The notes under the pieces were generated by a model. The model had not been told where the DNA came from. It worked only from the letters and a program-made list of their open reading frames with translations, and searched no databases. From positions 72,795 to 136,794 of the forward strand of contig JAIMKR010000005.1 in assembly GCA_020692325.1 (NCBI GenBank): DNA of 64,000 nucleotides, read 5' to 3'. The position numbers were made by a program, and so were the translations under genes. Below, one piece after another: positions 19,501 through 26,788 of this stretch. Numbering within the stretch: position 1 is the stretch's first letter; each line of letters begins with the position of its first letter. The DNA comes from Desulfocurvus sp. (GTDB taxonomy: Bacteria; Desulfobacterota; Desulfovibrionia; Desulfovibrionales; Desulfovibrionaceae).

Positions 19501-20315
19501 ACACGTTTGTGCAGCCGCAGGACGTCATCGCCGACCACGTCGGAGAAGGTCTCCTCCACCAGCCAGAACCCGGCGGAGGCGTGCCCTTTGGTGAACACCA
19601 CGAGGGGATGAAGCCCGGCCTGCTCGAAACAGGAGGCCAGGAACAGGGCCAGATCCAGGCATGTGCCCAGGCCGTTCTCCAGGATGCGCTCGGCCAGGCG
19701 CACCTTCTGCCCGGCCTGCTCGAAGCTTGCCGGCGGCGATATGTATTTGAGTCCACGGCGGCGAATGGCCTCGTAGATGGCCGCGCCCTGCCGGAGCGTG
19801 TCCTGCTTCTTTTTCGTCTGGTAGGCGCAGAGCGAGGCCCCGCGCTCCCAGCCGGTAAGAATATCTGCCGCTTCGGCCAGGATGCCTTCCACCACCGGAT
19901 GATTCGGGGTGACAAAGGCCGCCAGCACCTCGGGCAGGGAGCGCAGACCGCTCCATTCGTCGTAGGCCAGCACGTCGATGCGCGCGGTTTCTTGTTTCAG
20001 TTCCTGGCCGGAGGCGCTGATCGACACGGTGAGGGTTCCGGCCACGCGCTCGGTGAGTTCCGCCAGGAACTTGGGCGAAAGTTGCAAGGGCACATGGTCG
20101 AAGCCATATGAGGCCCCCGGCTCCAGGCTGGTGACGCGTCCCTCCCACGTGCTCGCGAAGTCCGGCTCGACCTCAATACGGACCAGCACATCCTTCAGGC
20201 ACTTGTCGCCGGAATTGGTGATGCGAAGTTGCTTGATGACCGGGACGTCATTCTGCTGGAGAGCATAGTTGACCGTGGGGTCGTGGATGAGTTCAAGGGC
20301 AAGCGTTTCCGGCAT
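13545..20315 (-). CDS. DUF4011 / SF1 helicase / restriction-type nuclease / DUF3320 fusion (Hhe-like defense protein)
   Basis: This is a 2256-residue multidomain protein. Near residues 210-250, GTCLDLALFLASCFEQ and GHASAGFW suggest a transglutaminase-like Cys-His fold. DUF4011 begins near residue 385 (WKRKLLDLSLRNRLLNFKFT). The SF1 helicase has Walker A GPPGTGKSQTITNL near residue 688, Walker B VVFDEASQIPVWDA and GDPKQLPPTNFF near 1630-1660, then HYRSRNEGLI and NVAVTRARKEVVLFS. Near residues 1930-2030 a Vsr/MTES_1575-like nuclease reads SPFEKQVCEAL, YRIDLAV and IECDGANYHRS. A DUF3320-like segment (MSLTLLTRRVGARWG) closes the protein. The layout matches the DUF4011-helicase-Vsr phage-defense proteins (Hhe) as I remember them. 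AGGAG precedes the ATG. All core motifs are intact. Confidence 0.88.
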   Translation of the reverse strand: MPETLALELIHDPTVNYALQQNDVPVIKQLRITNSGDKCLKDVLVRIEVEPDFASTWEGRVTSLEPGASYGFDHVPLQLSPKFLAELTERVAGTLTVSISASGQELKQETARIDVLAYDEWSGLRSLPEVLAAFVTPNHPVVEGILAEAADILTGWERGASLCAYQTKKKQDTLRQGAAIYEAIRRRGLKYISPPASFEQAGQKVRLAERILENGLGTCLDLALFLASCFEQAGLHPLVVFTKGHASAGFWLVEETFSDVVGDDVLRLHKRVELAEICLVEAMTLTSAPPNDFNIAVQLGKAKLENEQDFVCVVDVARCRKAAIRPLPLRGEHGGTERASSGQAADGAALPPDLSLVEGAVRPDGQPEEQPETPATRLDRWKRKLLDLSLRNRLLNFKFTNKAVQILCPDIASLEDALADGDKFEVLANPSEFAEDDPRSAEVFRRRTGDDARKVVLQEEFKAKRLRAGAGRDKLSRQMLEIYREATLQMEEGGASTLYLALGFLAWYETPASQRRLLAPLILVPVEILRGSILEGFRLRKRDDEVRINTTLLELLAKDFELSLPSMDPVPQDDHGVDVPFILGTFREAVKKIDRWEVVEDACLGFFSFAKFLMWRDLEERTDELLKNPVVSHLVNTPKLPFPDSGGFPDAQQLDRTHSPLETFCPVLTDSSQLAAVYAAAEGKSFVLHGPPGTGKSQTITNLIAHCLACGKSVLFVSEKMAALTVVRDRLAQCGLGNFCLELHSNKSSKQEVIKQLGQPLTGASTFDSEYWRREAERLATLRAELDEYVQTLHKVQSSGETAFQGLSKLIGLTDVPHVALFWKAPEEFDQTKLDKLWQSARDLNLTVADCGNLENHPWGDVQCDVWSPVLQRDVGNALQTLSDNIEALRTSSLELLPLLNLGPLDEERLSQYPGLVGALSATPEPPAPLLRSGDLETLRTELGAVLIQAKRLFQLQEWLGALFPRELLDLNFETIGAKVAAACGGTAGLQPWGGLEAPSWSSEFEREALGLVKGLGERIRAMRKAAREVLPCLGLDALNPMQISQYQDIAASICADPFPTPALMQAQDWLAAKREVAAVLEKSRRRRALSQTLSAEFTPDLHTLDLDALIAMLNVAKASWGPKRWLKHRTIRKALRTVSLAGNAPETQRLEEILSQARELRELNAQWAAICDKAEQLLGQTWADGQATDRAVESLLARREGLHHCAESVAAMAGRNTAGIITIWVREVWSRRALLPSRVEAVVAATNGFWEQLEWVCRALGFPKSPWQIERGIPALDMLEQGVEGLLAEEANLGRWLRWRDALYAASALGQRSTHEQLASVIHQTTEYNALLARWKSLDAYGQGALEDEWNGGRITDERVVTLFDRANAIRTQIPAAVKLSSRGAEELLDGWAALLHSSRIGRLQEVAEVFLAAHAGIQKQKEALRSLLGPETYAFRQAQEQGPLSALEQGTETLLQELGRFKGWCQWRGARREALSIGLKPIVTLLEKGKLQDEEIESTIRRGYYQWWVESIVHAEPVLRNFFSSGFEDKIRQFRETDERYTKLTRDEIYARLSARVPIAGAKANDDSEMGILNRQLNKKRSHMSIRALVQKIPNLLPRLKPCLLMSPMSIAQYMDAGHTPFDLVVFDEASQIPVWDAVGAIARGRQAIIVGDPKQLPPTNFFQREDGETEEDEETVEDAESILDECLAASLPQLHLRWHYRSRNEGLIAFSNHQYYGNSLLTFPSPQLEKAVSFRHVAGVYDKSKSRTNRIEAEALVSEMIRRLIDPVLSSASIGVVTFSQAQRDLIADLLEAERRNHPEIERFFDPENPDRVFIKNLENVQGDERDAIFFSVGYGPDAVGKVSMNFGPLNRDGGERRLNVAVTRARKEVVLFSSLKPEQIDLARTRARGVQDLKCYMEYAQRGMAAIHESITRDPSADFDSPFEKQVCEALRSKGHMVHAQVGCSGYRIDLAVVDPECPGRYLLGIECDGANYHRSHNARDRDRLREMVLRGLGWEIARVWSTDWWQNPQAALSKVEAAIEKAMLHRTEKEEAPEACPPPAFIAPEACAQQFANAPSTDSAKPEEMLEEYAPSYITTSLGTQEDYYLPQSTYRIRQALQEVLACEAPMSLTLLTRRVGARWGFAKATEKCKERVLGVAKNTSDVLVQRGKDETFLWERQTPPDAYTGFRIQGGSEESHRASGEIPPEEIANAARHILRQYISASRDVLEQETAHLLGFRRVAQNVRAHMQKGVTLLALATDIERDGENLVLK

Positions 20316-20505
20316 GGCAGGCTCCTAGGGATTCGATAACGAAACGACTACGTACATGGCTCAATCCACGCAATATGTCTAGTTGCGTGAAGAAAATTGG
20401 CTGGTTAGGTGTATTTGCATGGAATCATGGCAGGTTGTATCGCTTGGTAAATGTTTTGGCTGACATCCTAGCCCAGGAACATGCGGCGCACGGAGGAGAC
20501 GGAAG
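20316..20505. promoter_or_regulatory. Divergent intergenic region between the two large defense genes
   Basis: These 190 bases separate the starts of the minus-strand helicase gene and the plus-strand NTPase gene, so both promoters should lie here. The centre is more AT-rich than the flanking genes. GGAGGAGACGG stands just before the NTPase ATG and AGGAG before the helicase ATG. I cannot assign -35 or -10 boxes with confidence. Confidence 0.45.
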
Positions 20506-23500
20506 ATGGTGACGGGACTGGAAGGCGAGCTGCTCAGAGGCGCGGCAAAGACATTCCTCGGTTTGCTCGCCAAGTGGGGTGGGAAGCTCCTGGCGAACGC
20601 TGCGGATAAGCAGCGCATTGAAGAGGCCCTCTGGGCCGCTCTCGATCAGTCCTTTGTGGCGTTCTCCACGCAATATCCAGCATTCAACACCGGAAAGATG
20701 GACAAAAATTTTCTCGACCGGGTGGTGGCGGCAGCCGCGCTAAAATTCCTTGCGCCAGGCGAGGCTCCTGATCCAGACCGCCTGGCGGCGGCTTATCATA
20801 CGCTCAATCCGCACATCACCGTCGAAAGGGGCATTCCCGCATTTGAATGGCTCCTTCGGAAAATCCATGAGGAATTGGCAAAGCAGCCGGATTTGGCGGA
20901 GCTGGTTCACCTGCAGCACGGTGCTGCGGCATGGCGAAACACGGAGGAGCTTCTCCCTCTTGGGGCAGACACAAATAGCACGGTCCAGGAAATCAGGCGG
21001 ATGCTTGAACGGCCCGTTTTCTCGCCCGAAAACCTGCCGCACATTCGAGAAGTGCTCGGACGCAAATCCGCGGCGTTGCTCGCATGGCCGCAGTCCCTTT
21101 GCACCGGGGACTGGATTGATCGCCCCGAGGAGCAACAGCTGCATGGGCTCCTGACGGATGAGGCGACCAGCCTCGTGTTGCTGCTCGGGCCAGCGGGTTG
21201 CGGCAAGTCCGCACTCATGGCGCGTCTTGCCCACAAACTCCAGTCGCAGGGCACGACTTTTCTCGCCCTCAAGACGGACACCTTGCCGCGCGGCATCGGC
21301 AGCCTTCCTGAGCTACAGGCCCATCTTGAAATGCCAGAACCGCTGGCCGTCTGCTTGGAGCGACTGGCGGATGAAGGGCCTGTCGTCCTGTTTGTGGATC
21401 AGCTGGATGCCTTATGCGAACTGATGGTGACCAAGCATTCGGAGCGGCTTTCCGTGTTGCTCAACGTCATCCACGAAGCGTTTTTCCTGCGCCACCGTAA
21501 TCTCAAGGTCATCGCCTCCACGCGCACCTTCGAGGCCCAGCACGACAGGCGGCTGCGCGACCTCATTGACTTTGCCGAGCGTGAGGAATCCCGCGAGGCA
21601 GTGGCCCGAGTTGAGTTGGGCGAGGTGGCATGGGAAGCCGTCGAGGCCGTCCTCACCCGGAGCGGGGTGGCGACACAAGGCTGGCCCGCAGAGCTTCGGC
21701 GCATGCTCACGACCCCGCAGCACTTGGACGTTTTCCTCAACTTCCTGAAGAATGCGCATGACGTCTCGGCATTGACGGCCTATCGCCCAATGCTTGAGGA
21801 GGTCTGGCGACGCCACATCGATGAGGCGGAAGACTCCGCAGACCGGCAGGATTTGGTCATCACCCTTGCCAAGAAGCTTGCCGAAGATGAGGAGCTATGG
21901 GCACCGGAGCTTCAATACGCTTCAAGCTGGTCCGACGCCCTCAAAGGTCTCAAGTCCTCTGGCTTTCTGTGCACCGAAGGCTCCAGTGCGGTCCTCGGCT
22001 TCCGGCATCAGACACTGTTCGACTTCACACGCTCCAAAGCGTTCCTGCGGCGTGAGGATTCGCTCTCGAACTACGTGTTGGGCAAGCAGACCAGCCTCTT
22101 TGTTCGGCCCATCCTTTGGAGCGCGTTGGGGTACCTTCGGGAATTGTCGCCAAGGCGCTATCGCGAAGAGTTTCAGAAGCTATGGGACGGAGTGACGCGG
22201 AAGCATTTGCGTTTTCTGCTCTTGGAGTTTCTGGGGCGGCAGCAGGCCCCGATGCCCGAAGAGCGGAGCTGGCTGCTGCCCTGTCTCGATGATCCGGCGC
22301 TTCAGCCGAAGGCCATGCTCTCGATGGCGGGCAGCCATGGGTGGTTCGACGTCCTTGAGCCGGAGTTGCTGCCTCGCATGATGGCGGAAGGCGAAGCCAA
22401 CGCTGGCCCCTGCCGCATGCTACTGTTCGCAGCGCTTTCCTTTGCCCAGGCCCGCGTCGTTGCACAGATCCGCCGCATATGGCTTCCCCGGCAGGAGATG
22501 GACAACGAGACGCTCTGGACGCTTCGGAATGCTCCAGTATGGGACGAGGCAACCATCAGCGTGCTGGAAACCATTGTGGAGCGCAGAGATGTCGACGCAT
22601 GGCTCGTGGAGGATATCGTCGGCAAAATTGCCAAGGTGGACCCTACTCGTGCGGCAGCGTTCCTGAAGACCCACTTGGACTTTGTCTTTGCGGAGATGGA
22701 ACGTGCGGAGAAGCCGGAGTATTCGAAACTGCTGAAGGCGCGGGACGGCTACGCCATCGTCAAGACCGCCGCCGCGCACCCTGTGGAGTTTTGCCAAGTG
22801 CTCTTTCCCTGGTTCGTCCACGTTGTGGAACGTGAAGAGACGTATGAGGGGAAAAGCCAGAGATACGCTTCAATTCATTCGTTGATAGCTGACGATGATG
22901 ACGAAGATGACCTTCGTGATTTCCCGCTTTTCCATGCCGTTGTGGAAGCCCTCTCTGGATATGCGCGGAGCGATGCGGCTGGATTCCTGAAAGACCTCCA
23001 GAGCTGGAAGGGCAGTGACCGCATGGTCGTTCACCGCCTGCTTGGCCGCGGTCTCGAAATCGTCGCGCCTGACCATCCGCAGGAGGTGCTGGCATACCTC
23101 TTGGAGGATTCACGCAGGCTCGGTATAGGAACCGCTCTCATACCCAACAAGACAACTCAGCGGGTTACCCACCCGCTCGTTCCTGCATTGTCTCCCGCTG
23201 AGCAGCAAAAGCTCGAGCAAGCGATATGGGCTTGGGAGCTATATCCCGCCGAGGCCGATGATGACGACGAATTGAAAGCGAAATGGCATGGCTGGAATGA
23301 GGAAAAGCAACTTAGGCTGCTCTGTGCATTCCCGGAGTCATCACGGAGTCCCGAGCTTCAACGTAAGATCGACGACATGCTAAAGGCTTATGGACCCGCG
23401 CGGGATGAAGACTCGTATACTCGCCTGGAGAGTATTGTCTCTCCTGTGAGCGCCGAGGAGATGTCAGCCCAGACGGATGACCAGATTGTCGACCTGTTCA

Positions 23501-24900
23501 AGCTCCTCCATGATGGCCAGGACCATCATCCTGAAGATTGGCTGAAGGGGGGCAGCGTCGAGGCCTCGCGCGAATTCGAAAAGTTTGCGGAGAAGCATCC
23601 AGAACGCGCGATGGCGATCATCGATCGATTCGAGCCCGGAAAGCAGGAGCGTCCTGCCGCGCACGGTTTTGAGGGACTGCACAAGGGCGGACTGGACTCG
23701 GCGCACCTTCTGAATATGTTTCGTGAATTGCACCACAGGGGATTTGCTTCGGGCGATATCCGGCATGTGGCAGCTTCTGTCCTCATAAGCCGAGCGCAGA
23801 GCGAGAAAGGTCTGCCGGACGACATCTGTCACATTCTGCGTAGCTGGCTGGCCCAATATGAAGATGTTCCAGAGCAGGAGTCGGCAGAGACCGCTGAACA
23901 TGGCATCTTGTGGGACTCCATGCGGAGGGGGGACTTCACCACCAACAGCATGCTGCTGGATGCCGTGGCCCTTGGATACATCTACCGGGATAAGGCGGCA
24001 TACCCAGAATGGCTCCTGGCGCTTGAGGAAGCCTTGGCCGGGCCGACGAATACACGAAGCTGGGTGGCTTCGGTCCGCTCGCTGCGTTACCTTGGCGGAG
24101 GGGACCGCGCGCAGGCGGCGACATTTGTCACAACCCTCCTGGCAAAACACCCCGCAATGAGGTGCAGCGTTGAAGGCGCGATACTGCTGGCCCATGCGCA
24201 CTGGTGGGGAGACGACGGCGTTGTTGCCGGATGGTTTGCCGACATGCGCAATGCCTCCACCCCCTTCACCGACCAAGCCTTCGGCGAACTGGTTTCGCTC
24301 CGGTGCCTTGCCCAACCGGAAGACGGCTGGTGCGCTGAGCAGGTCCAGGCAATCCTCGATGGCAACGGCGTCGACCCCGAACGTTTGGCCCTGTGGCGGC
24401 TCGGCTGCGCCCATACCGCCGCCCATTGTTGGAAGGGTGAGGAGACGCGGCCTCGGGCCACGGAACTGCTGGAACAGCTTGGCCCGACTGCGGATGAGGC
24501 CACCGCCAAGGCGCTATTGACCATCTTTCGGGTGGCAGCCCCCCTGCCGCTGGACGCGTATTCGGAGAGGCTTTTTCAATTGCTTTTGGGGGCGCCTCAC
24601 CTGTTGGAAAAGGGCCACGAACATTTCTTGGGGGAGGCGCTGTCCGCATCCGTTGAATGGCGTCCGGATCTGGTTTGGGGCATTTGCGACCGCATCGTGG
24701 CCATGGCCGGCACCCAGTTGGGAGACATCAGAACCCGTTGGCCGCTTGAGTCGGAGCAACTCGTCGGAATTGCGCTGACGTTGCACCGCCTCCCGGGCTA
24801 TCAGGAGAAAGGACTCGCCCTCTACGAGCAAATGCTGGAGATGGATGCGTATGGGGCCAAGGATGCCCTGCGGGACATTGATCGGCGTGTGCTGGCCTAG
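20506..24900 (+). CDS. Large P-loop (STAND/NACHT-like) NTPase, 3' end altered by IS481 element
   Basis: The 1464-residue protein has a helical N-terminal region (1-200) of no family I recognise. A P-loop NTPase follows: Walker A GPAGCGKSA near residue 229, Walker B VVLFVDQLDAL near 293-303 and a sensor-like ASTRTFEAQ near 335. After an AAA-lid/winged-helix-like stretch, about 800 residues are helical with no clear TPR or WD consensus. The NTPase plus long-repeat layout is that of STAND proteins, many of which sense phage. It is divergent from the Hhe-like gene in a defense region. The final residues (VLA-stop) lie in the terminal repeat of an IS481-type element starting near 24888, so the native C-terminus is probably lost. 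Defense role is inferred. Confidence 0.7.
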   Translation: MVTGLEGELLRGAAKTFLGLLAKWGGKLLANAADKQRIEEALWAALDQSFVAFSTQYPAFNTGKMDKNFLDRVVAAAALKFLAPGEAPDPDRLAAAYHTLNPHITVERGIPAFEWLLRKIHEELAKQPDLAELVHLQHGAAAWRNTEELLPLGADTNSTVQEIRRMLERPVFSPENLPHIREVLGRKSAALLAWPQSLCTGDWIDRPEEQQLHGLLTDEATSLVLLLGPAGCGKSALMARLAHKLQSQGTTFLALKTDTLPRGIGSLPELQAHLEMPEPLAVCLERLADEGPVVLFVDQLDALCELMVTKHSERLSVLLNVIHEAFFLRHRNLKVIASTRTFEAQHDRRLRDLIDFAEREESREAVARVELGEVAWEAVEAVLTRSGVATQGWPAELRRMLTTPQHLDVFLNFLKNAHDVSALTAYRPMLEEVWRRHIDEAEDSADRQDLVITLAKKLAEDEELWAPELQYASSWSDALKGLKSSGFLCTEGSSAVLGFRHQTLFDFTRSKAFLRREDSLSNYVLGKQTSLFVRPILWSALGYLRELSPRRYREEFQKLWDGVTRKHLRFLLLEFLGRQQAPMPEERSWLLPCLDDPALQPKAMLSMAGSHGWFDVLEPELLPRMMAEGEANAGPCRMLLFAALSFAQARVVAQIRRIWLPRQEMDNETLWTLRNAPVWDEATISVLETIVERRDVDAWLVEDIVGKIAKVDPTRAAAFLKTHLDFVFAEMERAEKPEYSKLLKARDGYAIVKTAAAHPVEFCQVLFPWFVHVVEREETYEGKSQRYASIHSLIADDDDEDDLRDFPLFHAVVEALSGYARSDAAGFLKDLQSWKGSDRMVVHRLLGRGLEIVAPDHPQEVLAYLLEDSRRLGIGTALIPNKTTQRVTHPLVPALSPAEQQKLEQAIWAWELYPAEADDDDELKAKWHGWNEEKQLRLLCAFPESSRSPELQRKIDDMLKAYGPARDEDSYTRLESIVSPVSAEEMSAQTDDQIVDLFKLLHDGQDHHPEDWLKGGSVEASREFEKFAEKHPERAMAIIDRFEPGKQERPAAHGFEGLHKGGLDSAHLLNMFRELHHRGFASGDIRHVAASVLISRAQSEKGLPDDICHILRSWLAQYEDVPEQESAETAEHGILWDSMRRGDFTTNSMLLDAVALGYIYRDKAAYPEWLLALEEALAGPTNTRSWVASVRSLRYLGGGDRAQAATFVTTLLAKHPAMRCSVEGAILLAHAHWWGDDGVVAGWFADMRNASTPFTDQAFGELVSLRCLAQPEDGWCAEQVQAILDGNGVDPERLALWRLGCAHTAAHCWKGEETRPRATELLEQLGPTADEATAKALLTIFRVAAPLPLDAYSERLFQLLLGAPHLLEKGHEHFLGEALSASVEWRPDLVWGICDRIVAMAGTQLGDIRTRWPLESEQLVGIALTLHRLPGYQEKGLALYEQMLEMDAYGAKDALRDIDRRVLA

Positions 24901-25857
24901 CTGTTGCGTTGCAAGACGTTGTTCACGGTCTTTCCGATCCGACTGATTGGGTTTATCCTGTAACGCTGTGCGATTACGGTAGAGGTTGTATTCATGGAGC
25001 CAGCGCGGCGACTCGCTGGCTCTTTCGTTTGAGGATGGATAACTGGCGGCGTAGGCCCACTCCCGAAGCGCTGTTTGGATGAAGCGCTCGGCCTTGCCGT
25101 TGGTGCGCGGCGTGTATGGGCGGGTGCGGATGTGCTTAAGGCCCAGTTCCGCGCAGACATAGCGAAAAGCTTTGGAAACATAGCCGCTTCCGTTGTCCGT
25201 CATAACCCGCCGCACGATGATGCCCAGTTTTTTGTAAAACCGAAGAACCGACGAAAGGAAAGCCACGACGCTCTCCTTGCGCTCGTCGGTGAGGATTTGG
25301 GCGAAGGCGATGCGGCTGGCATCGTCGATAGCCACGTGCACGAACTCCCAGCCCGCGCCGGGATTGTCCTGGCGACGATCGCCATGCGCGTGATGTCCAG
25401 GCCGTGCAAACCCGCCCCAGCTTTTTGATGTCGATGTGCAGCCCCCCCTGGATTTTCCCATTGATCGCAGCGCGGAGGCAGCGGGACATCCAGACGCTCA
25501 AGCCGGTTCAGAGCTAGGCGGCGCAGCTCGGCGACACGGGCCATAATTTCTGGCGAAGGCGCAGCCGGCGAGCGCTTGGGACGCGAGGACTTGTCCAGCA
25601 AACCTTCGCCTTTTCTGTGACGCGACAGCCAGTTGTAAACCGTCCGCAGGGAGACGCCCAGGGCGAACGCCACGTCCCTTGGCCGTTCGCCCGCCGCCAC
25701 TCGGCGCACCAACTCCTCTCGACGAACCACCGTCAATCTGGCATTGACATGGATGTTAACTTGGTCCTTCCTTCGGCAGTTGAGCTTTCGCAAACCCAAT
25801 CTGACCGATTTGGACCGAGTGAACAACCTCCTATAACTTCACAGCTAGCATTCCACA
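24888..25857 (-). mobile_element. IS481-family insertion sequence, decayed
   Basis: The two ends resemble each other: TGTGCTGGCCTAGCTGTT at 24888 and, on the other strand ending at 25857, TGTGGAATGCTAGCTGTG. They share TGTG and CTAGCTGT. Between them lies a broken IS481 transposase on the minus strand. I see no convincing target duplication in the flanks. The left end interrupts the NTPase gene. Confidence 0.7.
24897..25760 (-). pseudogene. IS481-family transposase, frameshifted with internal deletion
   Basis: Minus-strand pieces match IS481 transposases: VNIHVNARLTVVRREELVRR with the HTH VAFALGVSLRTVYNWLSRH, then WENPGG and HIDIKKLG in a second frame, then the DDE core VHVAIDDASRIAFAQI, VMTDNGSGYVSKAF and TRPYTPRTNGKAERFIQTAL in another, and finally RINPISRIGKTVNNVLQRNS. 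At least three frame changes are needed. About 20-25 residues appear to be missing after ELRRLA. The catalytic acidic residues are still readable but the gene cannot make an intact product. The stop overlaps the stop of the neighbouring NTPase gene on the opposite strand. Confidence 0.85.
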
Positions 25858-25984
25858 TGGGGTGCCAATTTGTGGTTAAAAGGTGAGAACCAATTTTAAC
25901 CTTTCCCCAAACGTACAGCAAATTGTACAATAATAGTTTTTTAAATTAACAAATAATGGTATTTTACCATGTTAAAAATAAAAT

Positions 25985-26072
25985 TCGATTGACTACGCCG
26001 CGGGGGTAGTTCCCGCACGGCCTGCTGGGTGCTGGTCTGCATGACGTCTTCCCCGCCCGCGCGGGGGTAGCC
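25985..26072. CRISPR. Possible decayed type I-E-like CRISPR repeat pair
   Basis: The stretch at 26046-26065, GTCTTCCCCGCCCGCGCGGG, continues with GGTAGCC and resembles type I-E repeats, with a CCCCGC...GCGGGG dyad. Exactly 61 bases upstream, a typical I-E repeat-plus-spacer period, the string GCGGGGGTAG recurs (26000-26009 and 26061-26070). The left half of the first copy does not match, and AT-rich sequence lies before it. No cas genes are in the window. It may be the end of a lost array or coincidence. Confidence 0.3.
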
Positions 26073-26169
26073 AGCCCCACCGGTGTCTCCGTCGCCATGC
26101 CGGGTTAGAGTCCCCGGATGGGTGTAAATTCTGCGGGTTGCGCTGGCGATCAAACATCGCATGACGGGT

Positions 26170-26400
26170 GTCTCCCGGCATAGCGCGGGGCGGACAAGAC
26201 AATGTCCATTCCACCGGCAAGCCCGAGCCCCTGCTGCGCGACCTGTTGGAGGAGGCGAGGCCCGGCGGCCTGGCGCTCGCCCCCTTCACGTGCAGCACCA
26301 CCGGGTGGCCTGTCTCGCCACCGGCCGCCGCTTCGTCAGCGAACTGTCCGAGGAATACTACCGCATCACGGTCGAAAGGATTGCGGGGCGCCCCCCGCAT
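26170..26400 (+). pseudogene. DNA methyltransferase (N4/N6) C-terminal fragment, frameshifted
   Basis: One frame reads DNVHSTGKPEPLLRDLLEEA then RPGGLALAPFTCSTTG. After about 26305 another frame continues VACLATGRRFVSELSEEYYR and ITVERIAG. Together they match the end of site-specific DNA methylases, where NVHPTxKP, the DPFxGSGTT AdoMet loop and GIELxxEYxxIAxxRI are expected. The AdoMet loop is damaged (APFTCSTT) and the frame is broken, so it is dead. Such genes are common prophage cargo, which fits the phage gene at the left edge. Confidence 0.6.
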
Positions 26401-26586
26401 AGCCCAGACCCCTGGTCCTCCCGCGTCGTGGCGACCAGGGGCTCTAACGTTTCCGTGCCCAATTGCGCGCCAATCGATGCCAACTCGCGCGCCGGTTTAC
26501 TCTAATTGTTTCGCTTATACGTTAGGAATAGGTTAGGAAAAAGGAAAGGGGCTCACGGATTTTATTCCGCAAGCCAATGATTTCAT

Positions 26587-26636
26587 TGGTGGAGATGAGG
26601 AGGATTGAACTCCTGGACTATGCGTTGCGAACGCAT
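26587..26636 (-). pseudogene. tRNA-Ala(CGC) 3' half, anticodon arm to CCA
   Basis: The minus strand has a canonical anticodon arm ATGCG-TTCGCAA-CGCAT (26620-26636, anticodon CGC at 26627-26629), a 5-base variable loop, T arm AGGAG-TTCAATC-CTCCT (26598-26614), acceptor strand CATCTCC, discriminator A and an encoded CCA. T at acceptor position 70 fits the G3-U70 identity of tRNA-Ala. No D arm or 5' acceptor strand is found upstream, so only the 3' half exists. Such halves usually mark integration sites. Confidence 0.75.
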
Positions 26637-26788
26637 CGTCCGCCTTCCGGTCGCCCGCCAGCTTGCGACGCGGGGTGGAGGGGAGTCGCGTCGGATTGCC
26701 ACCCCACCGGCCGCGAGACATTGCCGCCGGTCTCTCGTTTGGTGGGCCGGAAGGAACGCGCTCGACGGAAGGGGGGGAGCCCCGGGCC

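Noticed and set aside
26168..26195. Third CRISPR-like repeat at the 61-base spacing
   Set aside because: Only about half of the positions match and the DNA is better explained as part of the methylase fragment.
26587..26636. tmRNA 3' end instead of a tRNA fragment
   Set aside because: The CCA end and T arm would fit either, but a perfect anticodon arm with T33 and A37 and a 5-base variable loop are tRNA features not present in tmRNA.
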